This document shows, piece by piece, positions 35,189 through 42,877 of a stretch of DNA of 61,043 bases (positions within the stretch are counted from its first letter, which is position 1; every line of letters starts with the position of its first letter). The notes beneath the pieces were generated by a model. It saw only the letters and a program-made list of their open reading frames with translations. It did no database searches and was not told where the DNA came from. Both the position numbers and the translations under genes were made by a program. The stretch comes from an uncultured Acidobacteriia bacterium (GTDB taxonomy: Bacteria > Acidobacteriota > Terriglobia > Bryobacterales > Bryobacteraceae). Location: the NCBI GenBank assembly GCA_903925015.1, contig CAIYDY010000112.1:1-61043 (forward strand), read 5' to 3'.

Positions 35189-38100
35189 ATGGCGCAAATG
35201 ATTTTTCAGCCGCGTTCGTGGTATCTTCAAAATGGCTTGCCAACCAAACGATCATCCGTCGCGCCCCTCCTTACCGCACTCGTAGCCATGTCATTGGCGG
35301 GGGGCCTCCAAGCTCAAAGCCTTTTCCGGAAACCTGTGAAGGTCTTGGGCGACCCCCAGTATTTGGGAACCGCCAGCAACCCGACCCTGTTCACCAACAA
35401 CGGTCCGAACTGGACCGAGGGCCGTGAATTCAGCTTCCCCATCGCCGTGGCGGTTGACAACTCCGTCTCGCCGCCCAATATTTATGTTTCCGACGCGGGC
35501 AACAACCGCATCCTCGGCTTCCAGTACGGCAATCAATTGAAGGCTGGTTCCATCGCCGACATCATCATCGGGCAGGTGGACAAGGTCGCGAATCTGACCT
35601 CGGCTCAAAATGGGCGTTCGACTTCGCTCAATGTTCCCTCGGGACTTGCCGTCGATGCTTCCGGCAACCTCTACGTCGCCGATTCGTTCAACAACCGGAT
35701 TCTCCGCTACCCAAAACCTTTCCAGCAGAACGGCCAGATCCTTCCGGATCTTGTCCTTGGCCAGACATCTCTTTCCGGTCGTTCCGCCAATGCTGGCGGT
35801 CTGAGTTCCTCGTCGCTTTCGTTGAGTGTCGGTTCGCTGAGCAAGGTCGGCTTGGCCATCGACGCGCAGGGAAGCCTTTGGGTGGCCGATTCGGGAAACA
35901 ACCGTGTCTTGCGGTATCCAGCGTCGCTGCTTCGCGGACAGCCTTCCAACGGACTGGCTGCCGACTTGGTGCTGGGCCAGCCGGATTTCGTGACCCGGAC
36001 CTCAACAGCCAACATCATCACCAAGAACGGTTTCCGCAATCCCCAGGCACTTGCATTCGATTCCGCCGGTCGGCTTCTCGTTTCCGATGCGCTCGGTCGA
36101 GTTTTGGTCTTTCCGGCTGCGCCCCAGAACAACACGGCAGCCATCCGGATCCTGGGGCTCGACGCCAAGTTGACCACTGGCTCCCTGCCGGTTTCGCAGA
36201 CGCAGCTTGGAATTTCGTACGGTGTCGTGGCCACCGCAGCCGGCATCATTGTCGCCGATTCCCAGAACAACCGGGTCATGCTGTTCCCGCCGATCGATGC
36301 CTGGCAGCCCGAATCCACCCAGTTTTCGCCGTCCGCCACCACAGTTGTCGGACAGCCGGACTTCTTCTCCTTGAAAGCCAACCAGGGCAACGCGGACGCC
36401 TCTGCCTCCAGCTTCAACTTTCCAGCCGATGTCGCGGCCTCGGGAACCGAACTATTTGTTTCCGACGGCCAGAACAACCGTGTTCTGGTTTTTCCGCTAT
36501 CCTCCCAGGGCTTGACCACCACAGCGACACGGGTAATCGGACAGTTGGACTTTCCTTATACGGGCGTCAATTTGGTCGAGGGCAGGGAATTCGGCCTGAC
36601 GGCCTCCGGCCTCTGGGGTTCGGCAATCCTGGACTATTCCTCCTCTCCCCCGCACCTTTACGTCGCGGACACCCAGAACAACCGCGTCCTCGGATTTAAG
36701 GATTTCGCAGCAGCCAAAAACGGTCAAAAGGCCGACATCGTTTTCGGTCAGCCGGACATGCTTCGGACGGTAGTGAACTTCCCGTCGGGTGAAGCCACCA
36801 AGCCCTCGGCGCAGGGATTGCATTTCCCCACGGGCCTGAGCGTGGATTCCGCTGGAAATCTCTTCGTGGCCGATTCTGGAAACGGTCGCGTAGTCCGCTA
36901 TAGCACTCCGTTTTCGTCCGCATATTTGAGGGCCCAGCCTGCGGACTTGGTCTTGGGCCAGTCCAGTGCTACCTCGACGGTCACGGACGCATCCGAGCGA
37001 AACATGGCTGCTCCTGTTTCGATTGCGCTCACCTCCGAAGGCTTCGACACAACCCAGCCTGCCAAAGGGTGGCTGATCGTTGCCGACGCGGCTCACAACC
37101 GGGTCTTGTTCTTTGCCAAGCCCTTCGGTACCGGCATGGCCGCCACCAAGGTCTTGGGTGCCTCCGACTTTACCACTGCTTCCGCCGGCAGTTCGGAGCC
37201 GACGAGATTGAATGCTCCAAGAGGGGTGGCTGTTGATTCCTCCGACCGGGTTCTGGTCGCAGACACAGGGAATCGCCGGGTCCAGATTTTCAACAAGGTT
37301 CAGCAGTTGAATAATTTCGATTCGCCGCCGATCAGCATCAACACCGGTTTCAGCCAGCCGGTCTCGATTTCCACCGGCGCGCCCTACACCCCGGTGTCTG
37401 CAAGCGGAGCACCAGCGACTACGCCTTCTGCTTCAGCCGGCTTCTGGGTGGCCGACATTGGTGCCAGCGCGGCAGCCCATTACCCATCTGCCGACCAGTT
37501 GCCACTCAAGGGAAACGCTTCCGACGGAAACCTCTCGATCTATGGTCCTCTCTCGGTCTACCAGGATCCCACGGGGAATCTGCTCGCGACTGACAGCGTG
37601 AACCGGGTCCTGTACTACGCACCCCAAGCCAATGCCGTCAGTTCGGCCAACTATTCCACCCGGCCCCAAGCTCCGGGCGGAATCATTTCCCTGTTCGCAC
37701 CCGCATCCGCCACCTATTCCATTGCGGCCGGCACGGGTGCCGCCACGCAAGTGCCGCTTCCAACCACTCTGGGTGACACACAGGTGTTTGTGAACGGAAC
37801 AGCTGCACCGTTGTTCTATGTTTCTCCCGGCCAGATCAACATGCAATTACCCTCAGTCATCGCCGGTGCCCCTCTTGCCGATGTGCAGATCGTGAAGGCC
37901 TCCACCGGCCAGATCGTCGCCGGTGCCGAGGCGTCCCTTGCCACCGCCGCGCCTGCTCTTTTCACCTTCAACGGGTCCGGTAGCGGGCAGGCCGTGGCGC
38001 TGAACTACGGCTCCGACGGCAGCTACAAGGGCCTGAACTCGCCGACCAACCCGGTGTTGCGCGGACAAGTTGTGTCGTTGCTCGGAACCGGTGCCGGTCC

Positions 38101-38383
38101 CGTGATCGGCGCACCGGTAGACGGCTCCGCCGCCACGTCGGCTACCGTCACATCGAGCCAGCCTCAAGTCGTCCTCGGCTCCATTTCGGCCTTTCTACCG
38201 GATGCCAATGTGCAGTACTCCGGCTTGGCCCCTGGCCTTGTAGGCGTTTGGCAGATCAATATCCTGATTCCCCAGACGGCGCAAACGGGCCAATCTGTGC
38301 CGATCAAACTCTTCCTCAACAGCATATCGAGCATTGACTCGACTGGTTCCGTTCAGGGTGGCACGACAATATCCATCCAGTAG
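35189..38383 (+). CDS. secreted NHL-repeat protein with TIGR03437 C-terminal domain
   Basis: This 1064-residue protein has a signal peptide ending near LAGGLQAQS. Most of the chain is NHL-type beta-propeller repeats, recurring as VADSGNNRVLRY, VSDGQNNRVLVF, VADTQNNRVLGF and VADTGNRRVQIF, likely forming one or two propellers. The last about 230 residues (from ISLFAPASATYSIAAG, including FYVSPGQINMQLPS and GQVVSLLGTGAGPV) are the TIGR03437 domain described in Solibacter proteins. It is likely a cell-surface or secreted binding protein. No enzyme motif is seen. It stands alone. Confidence 0.88.
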   Translation: MAQMIFQPRSWYLQNGLPTKRSSVAPLLTALVAMSLAGGLQAQSLFRKPVKVLGDPQYLGTASNPTLFTNNGPNWTEGREFSFPIAVAVDNSVSPPNIYVSDAGNNRILGFQYGNQLKAGSIADIIIGQVDKVANLTSAQNGRSTSLNVPSGLAVDASGNLYVADSFNNRILRYPKPFQQNGQILPDLVLGQTSLSGRSANAGGLSSSSLSLSVGSLSKVGLAIDAQGSLWVADSGNNRVLRYPASLLRGQPSNGLAADLVLGQPDFVTRTSTANIITKNGFRNPQALAFDSAGRLLVSDALGRVLVFPAAPQNNTAAIRILGLDAKLTTGSLPVSQTQLGISYGVVATAAGIIVADSQNNRVMLFPPIDAWQPESTQFSPSATTVVGQPDFFSLKANQGNADASASSFNFPADVAASGTELFVSDGQNNRVLVFPLSSQGLTTTATRVIGQLDFPYTGVNLVEGREFGLTASGLWGSAILDYSSSPPHLYVADTQNNRVLGFKDFAAAKNGQKADIVFGQPDMLRTVVNFPSGEATKPSAQGLHFPTGLSVDSAGNLFVADSGNGRVVRYSTPFSSAYLRAQPADLVLGQSSATSTVTDASERNMAAPVSIALTSEGFDTTQPAKGWLIVADAAHNRVLFFAKPFGTGMAATKVLGASDFTTASAGSSEPTRLNAPRGVAVDSSDRVLVADTGNRRVQIFNKVQQLNNFDSPPISINTGFSQPVSISTGAPYTPVSASGAPATTPSASAGFWVADIGASAAAHYPSADQLPLKGNASDGNLSIYGPLSVYQDPTGNLLATDSVNRVLYYAPQANAVSSANYSTRPQAPGGIISLFAPASATYSIAAGTGAATQVPLPTTLGDTQVFVNGTAAPLFYVSPGQINMQLPSVIAGAPLADVQIVKASTGQIVAGAEASLATAAPALFTFNGSGSGQAVALNYGSDGSYKGLNSPTNPVLRGQVVSLLGTGAGPVIGAPVDGSAATSATVTSSQPQVVLGSISAFLPDANVQYSGLAPGLVGVWQINILIPQTAQTGQSVPIKLFLNSISSIDSTGSVQGGTTISIQ

Positions 38384-38502
38384 CATTGCGGCGACAGCGA
38401 TTCTTACTCCGGCACGACAAAAATCAGGTTGCGGTATTGCTTTCCGCAGACAGCTTCGGGATACTGAAATTAGCCGTCACTGTTTGTAACTTGGAGCTAA
38501 AT

Positions 38503-38823
38503 TTGGCCGTCGTCGCCTCCCGCTCTTCTATTGCTGGCGCACTTTTACGCACCTCGCTGCCACACCGCAGACACGCTGTGGTGACTTTTCTTCGGGGTTT
38601 GTCCAGAGACGAGCTCGAATGTTTGGCCGAGTTCGAGGGAGCTTGCATGATCGAGTCCCTGTCAGTCCCCCAGATAAACCCTTACGACATCCTTATGAAT
38701 TTCTTTGGGGTATCGGACTCGAGCCGTTCTACCAACCCGGATGATATGGCACATAAAACTTGTGTCCTCCTCAAGTGGTTGGAATGCGCCGGTATCGTCT
38801 CCCGCGGACGCGCTGCCCTCTAA
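38503..38823 (+). CDS. small hypothetical protein
   Basis: This is a 106-residue protein using TTG 38503 with GGAG at 38493-38496. The frame is open from 38386, just after the NHL gene stop, so an N-terminus there is possible. The sequence has a helical feel around FLRGLSRDELECLAEFEGACMI, then LLKWLECAGIVSRGRAA. I do not recognise a family; it could be a small cytoplasmic regulator. Codon pattern and RBS support coding, but there is no homology evidence. Confidence 0.45.
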   Translation: MAVVASRSSIAGALLRTSLPHRRHAVVTFLRGLSRDELECLAEFEGACMIESLSVPQINPYDILMNFFGVSDSSRSTNPDDMAHKTCVLLKWLECAGIVSRGRAAL

Positions 38824-38861
38824 CAGAATTATTGAGAAGAATTTCAACTCCCAGCCACTAA

Positions 38862-41384
38862 TTGGGTGTGGAAGTTTCTGACACCCGAGCAGCCGAGCCG
38901 TTACTCCTTCCCTTTATCGCCGTCGCCTGTGGCGTGGCGCTCGCCAGCTTCGTCCCGTTTGCCACCTCTGAGATTCTAGCGGCCTCCGCGTCCGTCTGCT
39001 CCCTATCCCTGACCGCTCACTTTTTCGGGTTGCCGCGTGCCCGTCGTTTCGGCAACACCGTCCTCTGCCTCTTTCTTGGTCTGGCGCGGGTCGCTTTCCA
39101 CCCGCCCCCACCTGCGCCACGCCTCTCAGTTCCCGACGGCACACTAGCCACGCTCGCAGGTTGCGTTGTACAGCCTGCCATGCTGGCGGCGGAGCGCGAG
39201 CGGTTCACGGTGGAACTCGACGCCGGAGCTCGTGCCCAAGTATCTCTCTTCGCTAAGGACAGCAGGCCTTTTCCCGAACTGCCGTACGGCTCCAACGTGG
39301 AATTTATAGGTAAAGTGCGCCATCCGCACAACTTTGCCAATCCAGGCTCGTTCGACGCGGTGGCCTACATGGCACGGCAGCAGGTGTATTGGACCGCATC
39401 CGGGGATGCCGCGTCCGTCAAGCTTCTTCCCGGGCATTGCGGAAGCCCGTTCGCACGATTCATCTACGGTGTTCGCAGTATTGCCCTCGATCGCTTGGAC
39501 CTCCTGTATCCCGGCGATCCATACACAAACGGCATGATGCGCGCGGTCCTGATCGGTGAAAGCTCCCGCCTAGAGAAGATTTGGACCGAGGACTACCGCA
39601 CCACCGGAACCTTCCATGCCCTAGTTATTTCCGGCAGCCACGTGGCGGTGCTCGCCGGGTTGCTGATTGCATTGCTCCGGCTCTGTGCTGTGCCGCGGTC
39701 CGTTGCACTTTTGGCTGGCTTGGCTGTGGCGTGGCTCTATTCAGGAATTGCCGGCTGGCAGGCACCCGTTCTCCGTTCCGCCGTTGGCATGACGCTCTTT
39801 GGTTTCGGGCGCATCTTCCATCGCGATGGCAGACTCTTGAACATTCTGGCTGCGGTGGCAGTCCTGTTCCTCCTATTTGATCCATTGGAACTTTTCGACG
39901 CCAGTTTCCAGCTATCGTTTCTCGCTGTTGCTCTGATCGGCGCGTTCGCGGTACCCGCCATGGAGGCCACGTCCACTCCCCTTGCTGCTGGCCTGCGGAG
40001 TTTCGATGAAATGGGCCGGGGTCTCCGGCTCGTACCCAAGGCGGCCCAGTTCCGTGTTGAGATGCGGCTGTTGGTCGAGACGCTGGCCATGCTGGGAATG
40101 CGGCGGTGGGGCGCGAAGTGGCTGGTAGTGGGCGTGGCCCGTGCCTATTTCTTTGTTTGGGATGCCTTGGTCACAACCTTCTTCATCCAACTGGGTCTCG
40201 CCTTGCCGATGGTTCAGTACTTCCACCGCGTGTCATTCTCCGGACTAACCGCGAACCTACTGGTGGGGCCACTCCTCGGTCTCACTGTTCCACTCGGATT
40301 TCTAGCCATCGGACTCCAGTCGGTCTGGCTTGCCCGTATTTGCGGAGTATTGATGGATGTCTCGCGCCGGGCTGTCTCCTTTCACGCGTCGTTGGAGCCG
40401 GACTGGCGCATTCCCGAGCCTCCCTTTTGGCTGGCAGCCTTATTCGTGTCCTCCCTTTTGTTTGCAGCCATATGTTCCAGGCGTGCCGGGGGTTGGCGGT
40501 ATGGGTCTGTGTTGTTTCCTGCGTCGTGGGCCATGGTGGTCGTGTCGCTGTGCGTCGTTCTGGAGCATCCGTTCGAGCCGGGAGTCCCCAAGGGTCAAAT
40601 GGAGCTGTCTGTAATCGATGTGGGGCAGGGGGATAGCCTACTTGTTGCATTTCCCGACGGTCGCCTCATGCTGGTCGACGCCGGGGGAATTCCATCATTC
40701 GGGCGAGCCCGCAAATCCGGCATCGACATCGGGGAGGACGTCGTTTCCCCCTATCTTTGGTCGCGTTCCATCCGTCGACTCGACATCGTCGCCATGACGC
40801 ATGCCCATGAGGACCACATGGGAGGAATGGCGGCCGTGCTCAGGAACTTCCATCCCCGTGAATTGTGGACCGGTGCCAACGGCGGCAGCCCGGAGTGGAG
40901 CCGTGTCTCAGTAGCAGCCAAGGCGTTGGGTATTCCCGTGCGGGAGATGCGCCGCGGCGAGCCCTTCAACTATGGCGGTGCCACAATTCGCGTCCTCGCG
41001 CCCGGCCCTGCCTACCAAGCCTCCGATAAAGCGAAGAATGACGACTCGTTGGTCATGCGCCTCGCTTTCGGTCGTACCGCCTTCCTGCTGACCGGGGACA
41101 TGGAGAAGCGCACCGAACAGGAGTTATACTTCGGCGGCCTCCTCGATCCGGCCACCGTCCTGAAGGTGGGCCACCACGGCAGCCGGACTTCCTCCACCCC
41201 CATGCTGCTCGACGCTGTTCACCCGGCCTTTGCCCTCGTTTCCGACGGATTTGAGAATTCCTACGGCCACCCCCACCCGCTCACGATTTCGGCTCTCGAA
41301 CAACGCCATGTGTTGGTCTATCGGACCGATCAGCGCGGGTTGCTGCGCGTCACCAGCAACGGCCGGAGAATCCAAGTCGAGTGA
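38862..41384 (+). CDS. comEC: ComEC/Rec2-type DNA internalisation protein
   Basis: This 840-residue polytopic membrane protein for natural-transformation DNA uptake starts at TTG 38862. It has an N-terminal hydrophobic/OB-like part (about 1-190), a competence-domain core of many membrane segments (ALVISGSHVAVLAGLLIALL near 255 is the family motif), and a C-terminal metallo-beta-lactamase domain (about 580-840) with VIDVGQGDSLLV and MTHAHEDHMGG. This architecture and length are typical of ComEC. No comEA or comF lies adjacent. It should form the inner-membrane channel for single-stranded DNA. Confidence 0.93.
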   Translation: MGVEVSDTRAAEPLLLPFIAVACGVALASFVPFATSEILAASASVCSLSLTAHFFGLPRARRFGNTVLCLFLGLARVAFHPPPPAPRLSVPDGTLATLAGCVVQPAMLAAERERFTVELDAGARAQVSLFAKDSRPFPELPYGSNVEFIGKVRHPHNFANPGSFDAVAYMARQQVYWTASGDAASVKLLPGHCGSPFARFIYGVRSIALDRLDLLYPGDPYTNGMMRAVLIGESSRLEKIWTEDYRTTGTFHALVISGSHVAVLAGLLIALLRLCAVPRSVALLAGLAVAWLYSGIAGWQAPVLRSAVGMTLFGFGRIFHRDGRLLNILAAVAVLFLLFDPLELFDASFQLSFLAVALIGAFAVPAMEATSTPLAAGLRSFDEMGRGLRLVPKAAQFRVEMRLLVETLAMLGMRRWGAKWLVVGVARAYFFVWDALVTTFFIQLGLALPMVQYFHRVSFSGLTANLLVGPLLGLTVPLGFLAIGLQSVWLARICGVLMDVSRRAVSFHASLEPDWRIPEPPFWLAALFVSSLLFAAICSRRAGGWRYGSVLFPASWAMVVVSLCVVLEHPFEPGVPKGQMELSVIDVGQGDSLLVAFPDGRLMLVDAGGIPSFGRARKSGIDIGEDVVSPYLWSRSIRRLDIVAMTHAHEDHMGGMAAVLRNFHPRELWTGANGGSPEWSRVSVAAKALGIPVREMRRGEPFNYGGATIRVLAPGPAYQASDKAKNDDSLVMRLAFGRTAFLLTGDMEKRTEQELYFGGLLDPATVLKVGHHGSRTSSTPMLLDAVHPAFALVSDGFENSYGHPHPLTISALEQRHVLVYRTDQRGLLRVTSNGRRIQVE

Positions 41385-41455
41385 AAACCGAATCGTGTTA
41401 TTATAGGGAGTACCTTGCGCGGAATCCATTCGAACTGCTGCTGGCGGGTGTTGCG

Positions 41456-41484
41456 TTGGCACGGCGATTCGCGGATTGTATATT
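41456..41484 (+). promoter_or_regulatory. sigma-70-like promoter for the Tudor-like gene
   Basis: TTGGCA at 41456-41461 and TATATT at 41479-41484 have an ideal 17-bp spacer. The start codon is at 41505, with AGGAG at 41485-41489. The 120-bp gap 41385-41504 holds nothing else recognisable. Confidence 0.5.
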
Positions 41485-41504
41485 AGGAGCTATCTCAAAC
41501 CCAA

Positions 41505-41939
41505 ATGGCCAATTTTAGTCAAGGCGCTCAGGTGGAGCACCAGAGGTTCGGACTGGGAGCCGTAATCTCCAGCACGGATGAACGCATCGGCATCAAATTT
41601 GACGACCACGGCGAGAAGAAGTTCGTCACTTCAATGGTAATCGGCTCGCTCAAAAAGAGTGACCGTCAGCCTCCGGCTGATAAGAAGGCCTCCCGTGCCC
41701 GGGCCAAGAAGGATCCATTGAGCAAGGCGGCTCCAGTGGTAAAGGACCTCGCCCCGATGGAAGCCTTGGAATCGGACGCGTTCATTTCCGATGCGTTTAC
41801 CGTGGATCCATTTGGTGCCGATGGTTTTGGCAACGTAGGTTTTGACGACGAAATTGCAGTTGCGGGCGAGGACTTGGCCGATGAGTTGGCCGACGACGCC
41901 GGTTTTGATCATGACGCGGACTCACACACGTCTGCGTAG
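41505..41939 (+). CDS. Tudor-like domain protein with acidic tail
   Basis: This is a 144-residue protein. The first 50 residues (GAQVEHQRFGLGAVISSTDE, then IGIKFDDHGEKKFVTSM) match the SH3/Tudor-like fold found at the C-terminus of UvrD/PcrA helicases and in CarD-like RNA polymerase-binding modules. A basic Lys/Arg linker (about 52-72) follows, then a strongly acidic Asp/Glu tail (about 85-144). This suggests a polymerase- or DNA-associated adaptor. It precedes a cold-shock gene by 48 bp, possibly in one unit. Confidence 0.65.
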   Translation: MANFSQGAQVEHQRFGLGAVISSTDERIGIKFDDHGEKKFVTSMVIGSLKKSDRQPPADKKASRARAKKDPLSKAAPVVKDLAPMEALESDAFISDAFTVDPFGADGFGNVGFDDEIAVAGEDLADELADDAGFDHDADSHTSA

Positions 41940-41987
41940 TGTAGTTTTGCTAGACGCGCTTTTGCCCGAGAATTAAGGACCCGACTT

Positions 41988-42419
41988 TTGAACGCCCTAC
42001 AGAAACGCCTCTTCGAAGAATCACTGAAGAAGAACCCAAATCTCAAGATGCCCACGGCGACAACTCGTCCGTCAGGGGAATTGACAGAAGAGGACCTCGC
42101 CCTGTTGAAGCAAGGGGTGGGAGACAAGACGGGTGGACGTCCGCAGTCCTCCCAGAGTTCGGCGGGAGATCAGGCCGAGGATGGGCCGCCCGAGGCACAG
42201 ACCGGCTCCGTGATGACCTACTTCGAGGAAAAAGGTTTCGGCTTCCTCCGGCCCGATGGCGGCGGGAAGGATATCTTCTTCCACATCTCGCGACTGCACT
42301 TGGGTGAAGCCACCCAGTTGGTTCCGGGCGTGAAGATTGCCTATGAACTCGGCATGGACCGCAACGGAAAGATCGCAGCCAGCAGCGTGAAAATCCTGCC
42401 CCCTCCGGAAGCGGCGTAA
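41988..42419 (+). CDS. cold-shock-domain protein with N-terminal extension
   Basis: This 143-residue protein starts at TTG with AAGGA nearby. The C-terminal half (about 72-140) is a cold-shock domain: GSVMTYFEEKGFGFLRPDGG with the RNP1-type KGFGFL, then KDIFFHISRL (RNP2-type FFH). The N-terminal 70 residues are unusual, charged and disordered-looking (LKKNPNLKMPTATT, then a Gln/Ser/Glu-rich stretch). It likely binds single-stranded RNA/DNA as a chaperone or transcription antiterminator. A perfect hairpin terminator follows 22 bp after the stop. Confidence 0.9.
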   Translation: MNALQKRLFEESLKKNPNLKMPTATTRPSGELTEEDLALLKQGVGDKTGGRPQSSQSSAGDQAEDGPPEAQTGSVMTYFEEKGFGFLRPDGGGKDIFFHISRLHLGEATQLVPGVKIAYELGMDRNGKIAASSVKILPPPEAA

Positions 42420-42441
42420 CCCTTCATTTCAAGTACGAGCC

Positions 42442-42481
42442 AAAAGCGGGACACTCGGCGCAAGCCTTGTGTCCCGCTTTT
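42442..42481. terminator. bidirectional rho-independent terminator
   Basis: AAAAGCGGGACAC (42442-42454) pairs perfectly with GTGTCCCGCTTTT (42469-42481) across a 14-base loop. The T-run at the right suits the cold-shock gene on plus, and the A-run at the left suits minus-strand transcripts. It is a strong terminator candidate. Confidence 0.85.
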
Positions 42482-42491
42482 CCATTCGGCC

Positions 42492-42800
42492 TCAATTCCC
42501 AAAACCGACAATCGAGGTGAACGTTCCCCCACTGCTGCCGATTCCCAGCACGAGGATGTCGGCGTTTGCCGAGCTCAGTTCCATACTCCCCGCTGAACGG
42601 ATTGAGGCACCCCCAGCACGAACGAAGTATGCTGGCGACGCCCCAGTGCCAACGGCGAAGGTGTTCCGAACGGAATGCCTCTTTCATCGCGGATTGTCAT
42701 TGACACGGTGGTGGCGTCCGTCCCGCTCATATTTGTCACAGCGACGCCAGGTGCCACGCCCTCCCCGCCTTCGAATGGCAACAACAGTATAGGGCAACTC
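42492..42800 (-). pseudogene. frameshifted C-terminal remnant of a secreted protein
   Basis: On the minus strand the frame reads LPFEGGEGVAPGVAVTNMSG, then TTVSMTIRDERGIPFG and HTSFVLGVPQSVQRG. After about 42590 the coherent protein continues in another frame as MELSSANADILVLGIGSSGG and ends FTSIVGFGN before a stop at 42494-42492. The joined text resembles the C-terminal beta domain of large secreted proteins common in Solibacter-like genomes. No N-terminal region or start is present. It therefore looks like a decayed remnant trapped between two terminators, with at least one frameshift. Confidence 0.6.
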
Positions 42801-42827
42801 GAACGCCGAATTTTTTGCCCCGAAATG

Positions 42828-42855
42828 AAAAAAGCCCCCGGGTTTCCCCGGGGGC
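42828..42855 (-). terminator. rho-independent terminator of the second TonB receptor gene
   Basis: GCCCCCGGG (42834-42842) and CCCGGGGGC (42847-42855) form a 9-bp GC stem with a 4-base loop. On the minus strand it is followed by six T residues (A-run at 42828-42833). It lies 22 bp after the stop of the 1152-aa receptor gene. Confidence 0.88.
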
Positions 42856-42877
42856 CAAGTACCAAACTTCGCCAGCC

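Noticed and set aside
35400-37300. Repeated DNA in the NHL protein as a CRISPR-like or satellite array
   Set aside because: The repeats are degenerate protein-level NHL motifs of irregular spacing, not identical DNA repeats.
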